Positions 26,939 to 35,770 of a stretch of 64,000 nucleotides of DNA are shown here, one piece after another. The notes under the pieces were generated by a model. It was not told the origin of the DNA, made no database searches, and saw only the letters and a list, made by a program, of their open reading frames with translations. Every line of letters starts with the position of its first letter. Position 1 is the first letter of the stretch. Location of the stretch: contig NZ_JAGIPH010000001.1 in assembly GCF_017877135.1 (NCBI RefSeq), forward strand, positions 186,001 through 250,000. The letters are read 5' to 3'. The stretch is from Neorhizobium galegae. Its GTDB lineage: Bacteria; Pseudomonadota; Alphaproteobacteria; Rhizobiales; Rhizobiaceae. Made by a program: the position numbers and the translations under genes.

Positions 26939-28126
26939 ATGACGTTTACCCGTTCGACCCGCCTGCTGCTTGCCAGCGCCGCCCTGGCCATTGCAGCAAC
27001 GCCGGCCCTTGCCCTGGATGGCAACGACCTTCTGCGCAAGCTGTCGGCAGCGGCCAATCTGCAGCCGGGCAATCTGGATGTGAAGGGTATCGACGTCACC
27101 GGTTCCACTGTCACTCTGAAGGGGCTCTCCGTCGGCGAAGCGGACCCGGCCAAGCGCGTGACCGTCGGTGACGTGACCCTTCAGGGCGTGGTGGAAGAGG
27201 ACGACGGCAGCTACTCGATCGAGAAGGCGGTCTTCCCCAACGTCAACTTTTCCGAGGACAATACGGCGATCACGGCGTCGGACATGTATCTCTCGGGGCT
27301 GGTCGTTCCGGCAGAACCGGGCACCTCGCCTGATGCGATGCTGTTCTACGAGGAAGCCCATGCCGGCCCGATGAACATCACCGTCGAGGGCCGCCAGGTC
27401 GCCGCCATCAAGGAGATCCAGGCCACGATGGAGCGCACGGAAGACAATTCCGGCATCAGCTTCGACGCCACGGTCGATGGCTTTGCAGCCGATCTGTCCA
27501 CCGTCGATGATGCAAAGTCGCGCGAGGCGATCGATAGCCTCGGCCTCCAGACCATAAAGGGCACCATGACCATGAAGGGCAGCTGGGAAGCGGAGCCCGG
27601 CACGGTGGATGTGGAAGAATATGCGATCGATCTGGACAAGGTCGGACGGCTCAACATTGCATTGAGCCTCTCCGGCTATACGCCCACCTTCATCAAGTCG
27701 ATGCAGGAGATGACGCGCGCCATGGAGGACAATCCCAACAAGGAGGCCGCCCAGCAGGCGCAGATGCTGGCTCTCTTCGGCCTTCTCCAGCAGCTGACTT
27801 TCAACAGCGCCGAGTTGAGCTTCACCGATGCCGGCATCACCAAGCGTGGCCTCTCCTATGCCGGCAAGCAGCAGGGCGTGAGCGGCGACCAGATGGCCCT
27901 GATGCTGAAGGGCATGGTGCCGCTGGTGGTGGCGCAGTGGAACATTCCCTCCCTGCAGAACAGCCTGTCTTCGGCGCTGAACAGCTTCCTCGACAAGCCG
28001 AAGAATTTCACCGTGACGGCTCAGCCTGCAGCACCGGTGCCGCTGCCGATGATCCTTGGAGCGGCACAGGCTGCTCCCAACACGCTGCCGGACGTTCTGG
28101 GCGTGACCGTTTCGGCAAACCGCTGA
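26939..28126 (+). CDS. Periplasmic hypothetical protein, 395 aa
   Basis: A strong AAGGAGGA (26927-26934) precedes the ATG, so high translation is expected. A Sec signal (MTFTRSTRLLLASAALAIAA, ending ALA) is followed by a beta-rich body without membrane helices: VKGIDVTGSTVTLKGLSVGE, then repeated strand-like stretches. The pattern of alternating strands and the mention of layered K/G/T repeats resembles long lipid-binding or AsmA-like beta proteins, but no family can be named. A small stem (GCCGCCTAAAAGGCGGT, 26906-26922) sits in the leader. It ends at a long perfect hairpin. Confidence 0.75.
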   Translation: MTFTRSTRLLLASAALAIAATPALALDGNDLLRKLSAAANLQPGNLDVKGIDVTGSTVTLKGLSVGEADPAKRVTVGDVTLQGVVEEDDGSYSIEKAVFPNVNFSEDNTAITASDMYLSGLVVPAEPGTSPDAMLFYEEAHAGPMNITVEGRQVAAIKEIQATMERTEDNSGISFDATVDGFAADLSTVDDAKSREAIDSLGLQTIKGTMTMKGSWEAEPGTVDVEEYAIDLDKVGRLNIALSLSGYTPTFIKSMQEMTRAMEDNPNKEAAQQAQMLALFGLLQQLTFNSAELSFTDAGITKRGLSYAGKQQGVSGDQMALMLKGMVPLVVAQWNIPSLQNSLSSALNSFLDKPKNFTVTAQPAAPVPLPMILGAAQAAPNTLPDVLGVTVSANR

Positions 28127-28134
28127 GATCCTGT

Positions 28135-28164
28135 TTCAGCGCCGCGGCACCCTGCGGCGCTGAA
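28135..28164. terminator. 11-bp perfect hairpin between convergent genes
   Basis: TTCAGCGCCGC (28135-28145) and GCGGCGCTGAA (28154-28164) with an 8-nt loop. No U-tract follows in either direction, so it may act with Rho or only stabilise ends. It separates the periplasmic protein gene from the GGDEF-EAL gene. Confidence 0.55.
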
Positions 28165-28215
28165 CAACGGGCAAGCAGCCAGAGGCGCGACTTGCGCCTT
28201 TGACAGGAGGCGGGC

Positions 28216-30303
28216 TCAGTCGACGGTTTCGGGCATGGGCCGCCGGTAGGCCGCCAAGCGGTCGCGCTCCAGCATGATTTCCAGTTCCGCCACCGGCACC
28301 GGCCGGCTGTAGAGATAGCCCTGCAGTTCATGACAGCCATTGGCGCGCGCCCAGTCGGCAGCGCACTGGTTTTCGATGCCTTCCGCCACGATCGTCACCT
28401 GCATGAACTTGCACATGGCAATGACCAGCCGGACGATTTCCTCATTGCGCGGCAGGCCGCTGATCAGGCTGCGATCGATCTTGATGCAATCCACAGCCAT
28501 GTCGTTGAGGCGGGCAAGATTGGAATAACCGGTGCCGAAATCGTCGATGGCGATGCGGATGCCGAGCGCGCGCACCTGATCGAGATTGTCGTGCACGGTC
28601 GGATTGCTTTCCAGAAGCAGGGTTTCCGTCAGCTCCAGCTCCAGCATGGTGGGATCGGCGTCGTAAAAGGCGAGCAGGCGCTGCACCATGCCGGCGAAAT
28701 CGGCTTCGCAGAGCTGACGGACCGACACATTGACGGACACCGAGATGGAAAAGCCCGCCTTCGCCCAGAGGCTCTGCTGGCGGATGGCCTGTTCCATCAT
28801 GCAGGCGCCGACCTGTGCGATGAGTCCTGCCTTTTCGGCCAGCGGAATGAACACATCCGGGGCCACGATCCCCTGTTCCGGATGCACCCAGCGCGCCAGC
28901 GCCTCGGCCGACACGATGCGGCCATCGCCGGGCGCGACACGCGGCTGGTAGTAGGCGACGATCTGTCCGCGGCGCAGGCCTTCGCGAAGATCTGCCAGCA
29001 AGGCGACCTCGTCTTCCCGGCGGTTGCGCATGCCGTCGTCATAGGTGCAGGCCTGGTTGCGCCCGGCAGCCTTGGCCTCGTACATGGCAAGGTCCGCCCT
29101 TCGCATGAGGATCTGCACATCCGCACCATGGTCGGGATAGCGCGCGATGCCAACGCTCGGCGTCACCATCAGCTTGCGCCGTTCCGCCTGCACCGGAAGC
29201 GCCAGACGCTCCAGAATACGCCCGGCAAGCGCTTCGATGCGGCCTTCCTCAGTTCTCTCCTCGGTGGCCAGGAACAGGAACTCGTCGCCGCCGAGCCGGA
29301 TGACGGCATCATCCTTGCCGCGAAGTTCGAAGAGCCGGCGGGAGACCTCCATCAGCACGGCATCCCCCTGCAGGTGGCCGAGGGTGTCGTTGATGGCCTT
29401 GAACTGGTCGAGATCGATGAACAGGACACCGATGCGCGCGCCGGACCGTTCCGCCTGGCGCGACAAACGCTCGAACAGGGCCGGCATGGCCAGACGATTG
29501 GGCAGCCCGGTCAGCGGATCGTGGTTGGCGCGCATATGCGCAAGCGCCTCCGCTTCCTTCAACTCGCTGACATCCGTCTCGCTGACAAGAACCGACGGGC
29601 GCCCGGAGGCCGGATCGTGGCAGGACCGGGCGGTCAGCTCATGCCAGCGAATGCCCTTCGACGTATAGACCTCGGCGATCAGGCTGATTTCGCCGGCATC
29701 GCGGATGGCTGCCAGCAAGCGCCGCAGATCATCGGCGTGCACGAAGCGCGAGGCGAGATCGTCGCTGCCTTCGAAACTCGCCCGGGCGGCGGGATTGCAA
29801 TAGAGCGTGCGCCCATCCAGATCGTGCAGGGAGATCATCAGCTGCGTGTGCAAAAGCGCATCGGCACTGCGGATCGCCTCGGGCAGCTGGCCGGTCTCGT
29901 CGAGGCCCTCGCACAGCATTGCCATGCGTCCGTCGCTGAGGCGAATGCCGCTGAACCGCACCCGAAGCGGACGCGGCACACCGCGCGGATAGAGCGTCCA
30001 CATCTCGGAAAAGCTTGCGTCGCGCTCGATGAAATCGGTCTGATACTGCGCCAGACGCCGGGCAACAGCCGGCGACATGCCGGGCTTCATCTGGCGGGCG
30101 CGCAATTCATCCAGCGTGTCGGCCGCCCAGATATTGAGCGCCGAGGCATTCGCCCAGACCACCTGGCCTGCGTCGATATCAAAGACCCAGACGGCGGTAT
30201 CGAGCCGGTCCAGCATGAAGCGGCTGACATCGTGCGCGTCGCACCGCTGCATGACGCAGGCCGGCAGCGGCGGATGCGCTGTCCCGGTCCCGGGCGGTGT
30301 CAT
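28216..30303 (-). CDS. PAS-GGDEF-EAL cyclic di-GMP enzyme
   Basis: 695 residues, cytoplasmic. Two PAS-like regions span about 30-140 and 150-250. The GGDEF domain has an intact GGDEF at 338-342. The inhibitory RxxD site is not in register upstream, so feedback inhibition is doubtful. The EAL domain has AEALARW (467-469), LELTETLL, DDFGTGYSN and VAEGIEN, all consistent with active phosphodiesterase. The balance of activities cannot be told. Its start overlaps the GST stop by ATGA, so the two are translated together. Confidence 0.94.
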   Translation of the reverse strand: MTPPGTGTAHPPLPACVMQRCDAHDVSRFMLDRLDTAVWVFDIDAGQVVWANASALNIWAADTLDELRARQMKPGMSPAVARRLAQYQTDFIERDASFSEMWTLYPRGVPRPLRVRFSGIRLSDGRMAMLCEGLDETGQLPEAIRSADALLHTQLMISLHDLDGRTLYCNPAARASFEGSDDLASRFVHADDLRRLLAAIRDAGEISLIAEVYTSKGIRWHELTARSCHDPASGRPSVLVSETDVSELKEAEALAHMRANHDPLTGLPNRLAMPALFERLSRQAERSGARIGVLFIDLDQFKAINDTLGHLQGDAVLMEVSRRLFELRGKDDAVIRLGGDEFLFLATEERTEEGRIEALAGRILERLALPVQAERRKLMVTPSVGIARYPDHGADVQILMRRADLAMYEAKAAGRNQACTYDDGMRNRREDEVALLADLREGLRRGQIVAYYQPRVAPGDGRIVSAEALARWVHPEQGIVAPDVFIPLAEKAGLIAQVGACMMEQAIRQQSLWAKAGFSISVSVNVSVRQLCEADFAGMVQRLLAFYDADPTMLELELTETLLLESNPTVHDNLDQVRALGIRIAIDDFGTGYSNLARLNDMAVDCIKIDRSLISGLPRNEEIVRLVIAMCKFMQVTIVAEGIENQCAADWARANGCHELQGYLYSRPVPVAELEIMLERDRLAAYRRPMPETVD

Positions 30304-30950
30304 GCGACGCGCTCGCGCTCAAGAAATGGTCGTGCCCGGGCGCAAAGCTTTGCCAGCGGCACGAAGCCGGGCGTCTGACTGACCCGGTCGATCCAGGCCT
30401 GCACGCTCGGGAAGATGCGCATGTCGATGCCTGCCTCGTCGGCCACATGGACATAGCCGAAGAGGGCGACATCGGTGATGCCATAGCGATCGCCGACAAG
30501 AAAATCATGTTGGCGCAGATGCGCATCCAGAACGGCGAGGCCGGCCTTGGCCTTGTCCCGCCAGGCGCTGATCTCCGCCTCGCGACCGACGCCGAGATGC
30601 GGTGCGATATGGCCGAGAAAACGGGCGGGCGAAATGAATGGCTCGAGCTTGGATTGTTCAAAGAACATCCACTGCAGGCTTTTCGCCCGCAAGAGGGCCG
30701 TCTCAGGCACGAGGTGGGAGCCATCGGCAAGCAGCCACAGCATGGCATTGGATTCCCCGACGCCGACCCCATCCTGCGTCATCAGATAGGGAACGGCACC
30801 GGCCGGATTGACGCCGAGAAACGCGTCGCCACGCGTTTCACCGCGCAGCACGTCCACCTCAAGAACATCGAAGTCAATTCCAAGCTGACACATGATCAGG
30901 AACGGCTTCATGCAATTGCCGGAACCCTTCGTTGCGTACAGCGTATACAT
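30300..30950 (-). CDS. Glutathione S-transferase family protein
   Basis: 216 residues. A thioredoxin-like N-domain (YTLYATKGSGNCMKPFLIMC, then NPAGAVPYL and GESNAMLWLLA for the glutathione gamma-glutamyl site) precedes a helical C-domain (HDFLVGDRYGITDVALFGYV, the N-capping motif). The start at 30950 begins the first strand. It overlaps the PAS-GGDEF-EAL gene by 4 nt, an unusual pair linking a redox or detoxification enzyme to c-di-GMP turnover. The substrate is unknown. Confidence 0.9.
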   Translation of the reverse strand: MYTLYATKGSGNCMKPFLIMCQLGIDFDVLEVDVLRGETRGDAFLGVNPAGAVPYLMTQDGVGVGESNAMLWLLADGSHLVPETALLRAKSLQWMFFEQSKLEPFISPARFLGHIAPHLGVGREAEISAWRDKAKAGLAVLDAHLRQHDFLVGDRYGITDVALFGYVHVADEAGIDMRIFPSVQAWIDRVSQTPGFVPLAKLCARARPFLERERVA

Positions 30951-31286
30951 AAACCACCTCCGGAATTTCTTAGTCCCGGAATATACACGTTGCGCCTTGA
31001 ACATTCATTGTGAAATCTTGTCGATCACAAGTGAGGTCCACCAGCTTTTATTAAGCATCGCGCACGAAAACACAGACAATCAGCGGTTTTATTTTCCAAT
31101 AACGTCGCGCCCTGTACAGGGTTGCGATAGCGATTGGCTGGGCGATCTGGGAGTGGTTCATGCCACGGCCCGGATGGCGCGTCATTGGAACGGGTGCAGC
31201 CGAACCGGCCTTCACCTGTCCGGACATGAAAAAGGGGCGGCCTGCGCCACCCCTTTGCTCATCCTTGCCGTATCGGCCAGAAAAAA
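30951..31286. other. Intergenic region upstream of GST
   Basis: 336 nt with no convincing gene. It holds the presumed GST promoter, a small inverted repeat CTTGT-CGATC-ACAAG (31017-31031) that could be an operator, and the terminator of the DUF1236 gene near its right end. It is rather AT-rich around 31000-31130. Confidence 0.6.
31228..31256 (-). terminator. Rho-independent terminator of the DUF1236 gene
   Basis: On minus, AAAGGGG and CCCCTTT are the arms, with a 12-nt GC-rich loop, ending in a TTTTT tract (complement of the As at 31229-31233). It lies about 31 nt past the stop. Confidence 0.8.
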
Positions 31287-31616
31287 TCAGTCGAGAACCT
31301 GGATCACTTGCCGGGTCTGCGGATCGACCACGACGCGGCGCTGGTTGACGACGGTATAGGCGTAATCGCCATAGCCATCCACGACATGCACTTCGACATC
31401 CTGCGGCAGAACGCGGCCAACCATGATGTCACCCTCGTACGGAATGGACTGCACGTCCTGCTCCATCACATAGGTGCGCACTTCGCGCGGCATTTCGCGC
31501 ACGACGACGGTGCCCGCCGACGGAGCCGGCTGCTGCGTGACGATGACAGTCTGCTGCGCAAAGGCGGCAGTGGAGATGAAAATGGCCGCAGATGCGGCCA
31601 TGAGGGTCTTCAGCAT
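31287..31616 (-). CDS. DUF1236 domain periplasmic protein
   Basis: 109 residues. A Sec signal (MLKTLMAASAAIFISTAAFA) is followed by a short linker and the DUF1236 C-terminal pattern: VGRVLPQDVEVHVV, AYTVVNQRRVVVDPQTRQVI. Such small exported proteins are frequent in rhizobia, often in several copies; function unknown. It has its own terminator, so it is probably a single-gene unit, with aspS upstream on the same strand. Confidence 0.85.
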   Translation of the reverse strand: MLKTLMAASAAIFISTAAFAQQTVIVTQQPAPSAGTVVVREMPREVRTYVMEQDVQSIPYEGDIMVGRVLPQDVEVHVVDGYGDYAYTVVNQRRVVVDPQTRQVIQVLD

Positions 31617-31704
31617 GATGCTCTCCTCGGGGGCGTGATTGCTGCGCAGACAATGCCCGGCCCCGAAGAAGGTTCCCGCCCGTAAAACCGGGCGGGAAGA
31701 GAGA

Positions 31705-33495
31705 TCAATCCTTTTTCTGCGGCGGCAGAACCCGAAGCGACAGCTCCATCAGCTGCTTCGGCTGGGCCGGTGCCGGCGCGTTCATCAAGAGATCCTGCGC
31801 CTGCTGGTTCATCGGGAAGAGCGTGATTTCGCGCAGGTTCTTCGCACCGACGAGCAGCATGACGACGCGATCGATGCCGAAAGCGCAGCCGCCATGCGGA
31901 GGCGCGCCATACTGGAAGGCCCGGTACATGCCGCCAAAGCGCTCTTCCACATCCGCCTTCGACAGGCCGACCATTTCGAACGCCTTGACCATCAACTCCG
32001 GCGACTGGTTACGGATCGAGCCCGAGGCAATCTCGAAGCCGTTGCAGACGGCATCGTACTGGAAGGCCTTGATCGTTAGCGGATCCTGCGTTTCCAGCGC
32101 TTCCAAGCCGCCCTGCGGCATGGAGAAGGGGTTGTGGGCGAAATCGAGCTTCTTGTCCTCGTCGCTCCATTCGAAGAACGGGAAGTCGACGATCCAGCAC
32201 AGTTCGAACCGGTCGCGGTCGACGAGGTTCAGCTCCTCACCGGCGCGCGTGCGGGCTTCGCCGGCAAACTTATAGAACTTGGACGGTTCGCCCGCGACGA
32301 AGAAGCAGGCATCGCCCGCGTCAAGGCCGAGCTGGGTGCGCACCGCCTCGGTGCGTTCCTCGCCGATGTTCTTGGCAAGCGGGCCGGAGCCGGCAATCTT
32401 GCCGTCTTCTTCCTTCCAGAAGATGTAGCCGAGACCGGGCTGGCCCTGCCCCTGCGCCCAGGCATTCATGCGGTCACAGAAGGCGCGGGAGCCGCCGGTC
32501 TTTGCCGGAATGGCCCAGATCTCGACCTTCGGGTTCGACGCGATCATGCCGGCAAACACTTTGAAGCCGGAGCCGGCAAAATGTTCGGTGACGTTTTCCA
32601 TGACGATCGGGTTGCGCAGGTCCGGCTTGTCGGAGCCATACTTGCGGATCGCCTCGTCATAGGGAATGCGCGGCCAGTCCTTGGTGACCGGCTTGCCTTC
32701 GGCAAACTTTTCAAACACGCCGGTGATGACGGGGGCCATCGTATTCCAGACGTCTTCCTGCTCGACAAAGCTCATTTCAACGTCGAGCTGGTAGAATTCG
32801 CCCGGCAGGCGGTCGGCACGCGGGTCTTCATCGCGGAAGCACGGCGCGATCTGGAAATAGCGGTCGAAGCCGGCGACCATCAGCAGCTGCTTGTACTGCT
32901 GCGGCGCCTGCGGCAGCGCAAAGAACTGGCCGGGATGGATACGGCTCGGCACGAGGAAGTCGCGCGCGCCTTCCGGCGACGAGGCGGTGAGGATCGGCGT
33001 CGTATATTCGGCAAAACCGGCCCCGTTCATGCGGTTGCGCATGTCGGAGACGATCTGCGTGCGCTTGACGATGTTCTTGTGCAGCGTATCGCGGCGCAGA
33101 TCGAGGAAGCGGTATTTCAGGCGCACGTCTTCCGGATAGTCGGGCTCGCCGAAGACCGGCAGCGGCAGTTCCTTGGCGGCGGACAGGATCTCGATTTCCT
33201 GGGCGTAAAGTTCGATTTCGCCGGTCGCCATCTGCTTATTGACGGTTTCATCAGAGCGGGCCTTGACGACGCCGTCGATGCGGATGACCCATTCGCCGCG
33301 CACCGTCTCGGCCACCTTGAAGGCCGGGCTGTCCGGGTCGGCCACGACCTGCGTCATGCCGTAATGGTCGCGCAGATCGATGAAGAGCACGCCGCCATGG
33401 TCACGGACGCGATGAACCCAGCCGGACAGGCGAACGGTCGCGCCGACATCGGACTTTTTCAGGGCGGCACAGGTGTGGCTGCGGTAACGGTGCAT
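31705..33495 (-). CDS. aspS: Aspartyl-tRNA synthetase (non-discriminating bacterial type)
   Basis: 596 residues, full length. The OB domain at the N-terminus ([20 protein letters not shown]) is followed by the class II catalytic core: [21 protein letters not shown]-like loop [32 protein letters not shown] (motif 2), and [18 protein letters not shown] (motif 3). The bacterial GAD insert is present. AGGA lies upstream of the ATG at 33495. Alphaproteobacteria without asparaginyl-tRNA synthetase use the nondiscriminating form with GatCAB; that point is inference here. Confidence 0.97.
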   Translation of the reverse strand: MHRYRSHTCAALKKSDVGATVRLSGWVHRVRDHGGVLFIDLRDHYGMTQVVADPDSPAFKVAETVRGEWVIRIDGVVKARSDETVNKQMATGEIELYAQEIEILSAAKELPLPVFGEPDYPEDVRLKYRFLDLRRDTLHKNIVKRTQIVSDMRNRMNGAGFAEYTTPILTASSPEGARDFLVPSRIHPGQFFALPQAPQQYKQLLMVAGFDRYFQIAPCFRDEDPRADRLPGEFYQLDVEMSFVEQEDVWNTMAPVITGVFEKFAEGKPVTKDWPRIPYDEAIRKYGSDKPDLRNPIVMENVTEHFAGSGFKVFAGMIASNPKVEIWAIPAKTGGSRAFCDRMNAWAQGQGQPGLGYIFWKEEDGKIAGSGPLAKNIGEERTEAVRTQLGLDAGDACFFVAGEPSKFYKFAGEARTRAGEELNLVDRDRFELCWIVDFPFFEWSDEDKKLDFAHNPFSMPQGGLEALETQDPLTIKAFQYDAVCNGFEIASGSIRNQSPELMVKAFEMVGLSKADVEERFGGMYRAFQYGAPPHGGCAFGIDRVVMLLVGAKNLREITLFPMNQQAQDLLMNAPAPAQPKQLMELSLRVLPPQKKD

Positions 33496-33636
33496 GTGGA
33501 GTTCCTGGAATCACGTGTGCCGGCACGAGAAACGGGTCCTAACCGGCAAGGGGAAAATCGGGCGGAAAAGCGCATGGCCGGCCGCCTTTGTCAAGCACAA
33601 GTGCCCAAAGCGCGCCAGATCTGCGCATCCTGCGGT

Positions 33637-34260
33637 TTATGTCTTTGCGTCCGCCGGCTCGCCCGGCAGCAGAAAATTCACCAGATCGGGCAAAGGCACG
33701 CTGTTTGGCGCGTGGCAGGCGCTGTCGATCTCGATTTTCCCATCGATGACGAGATGGGCGTATCCATGCGCCTGCGACCAGACGAGATGCTCGATCGACA
33801 CGCGCCCCTCCGGCGTCTCGATCCCGAGGCGATCTGCGACCGGACGACAGATCGCGGCCAGCACCTGGCGCGCCGCCTCCCCGGCCGCACCCAATGCCGG
33901 ATCTTCCCAGTCCAGCCGGTTGCGGTTGAACATCAGCCGGAAGAGATGCGGCTTTTCTGTTGCAAAGGCCAGATACCCGCGGAGCGCTGCGCGCAGCTGA
34001 TCGGCGGGGTGCAGCGGGGCCGCCTGCATGTGCGACAGCATCCCCTCGCGAAAACTGCCAAAACCTTCCGCCGCCAGCGCATTCAAGAGATGCCTGAGGC
34101 TCGGGAAATGATGTTCCGGCGCCGCATGCGATACGCCGATGCTTGCTGCGATCTTGCGCAGCGAAAGATCTTCCAGACCGAGTTCCTCCAAGAGGGAGAG
34201 CCCCGTGTCCACCAACGCCTTGCGCAGGTCGCCGTGATGATATGCCGTGCGTCTTGCCAT
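33637..34260 (-). CDS. TetR-family regulator, divergent from two membrane genes
   Basis: 207 residues. HTH: GLEDLSLRKIAASIGVSHAA, then HHFPSLRHLLNALAAEGF, typical TetR. The C-domain (LVWSQAHGYAHLVIDGKIEI) is of the WHG type. It is divergent from the ABA4-like gene, with a 20-bp palindrome between. The predicted minus -10 lies only about 6 nt upstream of the ATG, so its mRNA may be nearly leaderless. It probably represses itself and the divergent pair. Confidence 0.9.
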   Translation of the reverse strand: MARRTAYHHGDLRKALVDTGLSLLEELGLEDLSLRKIAASIGVSHAAPEHHFPSLRHLLNALAAEGFGSFREGMLSHMQAAPLHPADQLRAALRGYLAFATEKPHLFRLMFNRNRLDWEDPALGAAGEAARQVLAAICRPVADRLGIETPEGRVSIEHLVWSQAHGYAHLVIDGKIEIDSACHAPNSVPLPDLVNFLLPGEPADAKT

Positions 34261-34289
34261 GCCCCTTCATAACGGCCCCCGCCGCAGCC

Positions 34290-34309
34290 TGTCAAAAGTA
34301 ATCTTGACA
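34290..34309. promoter_or_regulatory. Operator with two -35 boxes in its arms (TetR site)
   Basis: TGTCAA (34290-34295) and TTGACA (34304-34309) are exact inverted arms, 8 nt apart. Each arm is a perfect -35 TTGACA, one for the membrane genes (plus) and one for tetR (minus); a TATGAA-like -10 lies on the minus side about 18 nt on. A dimer bound here would block both promoters. Confidence 0.8.
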
Positions 34310-34361
34310 ATGCCTGGATTTGCGCCATGTTCAATCTTGTCGCCGCCAAGATGAGGGTTTC

Positions 34362-34793
34362 ATGCCGTTCGATACGCTCTTTTCCGCAGCCAGCACGGCG
34401 GCCATGGCCGGCTGGATCGCCCTCATCATCCTGCCGCGCTGGCCGCTGCTGATCGCCGGCCTGCGCCATGCGCTGATCGGTCTTTTGTCGGCCATCTATG
34501 CGAGCCTGATCTTCGTCTATTTCTTCCGCGTCGAGGGCGGCGGCTTCGGTTCCATCGGCGAGGTCCGTGCGCTGTTTGCAAGCGACCTGGTGCTGGTGGC
34601 CGGCTGGATCCACTATCTCGCCTTCGATCTCTTCATCGGCAGCTGGATTGCCGTCGAGGCCGACAGGCGTGGCTTTAACCGGGTGCTGCAGGCGCCGGTT
34701 CTGGCCGCGACATTTCTGTTCGGGCCGCTCGGCCTGCTTTTGTTTTACGTGACTGCTGCCGTGCAATCGGCGCTGCCAACGGGGAAGGCCTGA
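34362..34793 (+). CDS. ABA4-like (DUF4281) membrane protein
   Basis: 143 residues with four membrane helices. Family pattern: DTLFSAASTAAMAGW, FASDLVLVAGWIHYLAFDLF and FIGSWIAVEADRRGF, matching DUF4281/ABA4-like proteins. The plant member is needed for neoxanthin formation; bacterial ones are uncharacterised. GWIHYLAFD places His and Asp in the membrane. It is the first gene after the TetR operator and is followed 4 nt later by a 7-TM protein of unknown family. Confidence 0.85.
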   Translation: MPFDTLFSAASTAAMAGWIALIILPRWPLLIAGLRHALIGLLSAIYASLIFVYFFRVEGGGFGSIGEVRALFASDLVLVAGWIHYLAFDLFIGSWIAVEADRRGFNRVLQAPVLAATFLFGPLGLLLFYVTAAVQSALPTGKA

Positions 34794-34797
34794 TCCG

Positions 34798-35628
34798 ATG
34801 ACACTGTTTTTGAATGATGCGCCGGTGCTGCCGGGCATGAAAACCCGCTCCGCAAGCCGCATCCTGATCGTGGCGATCGGCCTCTCGGCCGCACTCGCCG
34901 TGCCAGGCCTTGCCGCCTTTCTGCTGGATGAGCGCCTGTTGAACGGCATCAGCGTCTGGTCAAAGCCGCTGAAATTCCAGGCGTCGATGCCGCTGATGCT
35001 GGCAACCTTGCTGCTGCTGTTGCCGCTGATCGAGCGCGCCAGCAGGACCGGCTGGGGCGTCTGGCTGGCGTGCCTGACCGCCGCCCTGACCGCAACCGGC
35101 GAGGTTGCCTACATCACCCTTCAGGCAGCCCGCGGCCGTGCCTCACACTTCAATTCCGAGACGCCGCTTGAGGCAATGGCCTATGGCATCATGGGGATTG
35201 GCGGCGTCTTGCTGGTGTTGTCGGGCCTCGTCATCGGTCTCTATCTGCTCATACGGCCAGCGCCATCTGCGCCGCGGGGCCTGCGGCTCGGCGGCGCCTG
35301 GGGCCTGATCATCGGCAGCCTGCTGACGCTGGTGACGGCGCTTGCGCTGGGCAGCGGCGAGATCGCCGGTCCCGGCCACTGGGTGGGCGGCGTCAGAAGC
35401 GATGCGGGCGGGCTGTTTCTGTTCGGCTGGTCCCGCAGCGGCGGAGATTTGCGCGTGCCCCATTTCTTTGCGACCCACATCATGCAGGCGCTGCCGCTCA
35501 TCGGGCTGATGCTTGATCGTTTCGCCAGTCGCTGGGTCGCGCCCGCTCTCGTCGCAAGCTCTCTCCTTGCCATCGCCGTCGTCGGGTTCACCTTTGCCCA
35601 GGCGGTCGGCGGGCGGGCGTTCTTCTGA
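34798..35628 (+). CDS. Seven-helix membrane protein of unknown function
   Basis: 276 residues, about seven to eight membrane helices. Distinctive polar residues sit in or next to helices: SVWSKPLKFQASM, GEVAYITLQAARGRASHFN and DLRVPHFFATHIMQALP (Glu, His and Arg at membrane level). I recall similar unnamed proteins in many Proteobacteria and Actinobacteria with the WxKPLKF and RGxxSHFN signatures, but no function. The intramembrane His/Glu set suggests metal, haem or proton chemistry rather than transport. It is co-transcribed with the ABA4-like gene under TetR control. Confidence 0.8.
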   Translation: MTLFLNDAPVLPGMKTRSASRILIVAIGLSAALAVPGLAAFLLDERLLNGISVWSKPLKFQASMPLMLATLLLLLPLIERASRTGWGVWLACLTAALTATGEVAYITLQAARGRASHFNSETPLEAMAYGIMGIGGVLLVLSGLVIGLYLLIRPAPSAPRGLRLGGAWGLIIGSLLTLVTALALGSGEIAGPGHWVGGVRSDAGGLFLFGWSRSGGDLRVPHFFATHIMQALPLIGLMLDRFASRWVAPALVASSLLAIAVVGFTFAQAVGGRAFF

Positions 35629-35770
35629 CCAGCGCCATCGACCGATTGAATTTCCTGATCGAACTATTCACGCTTCGGTCTGTCGCGACCAGCGTTTGAT
35701 CGGTAAGACAGCGGTAGCGCTTCGGGGACGAACCCCGAGTCGTGCCGTTCCTGCAGGAAAATCGATCCCG

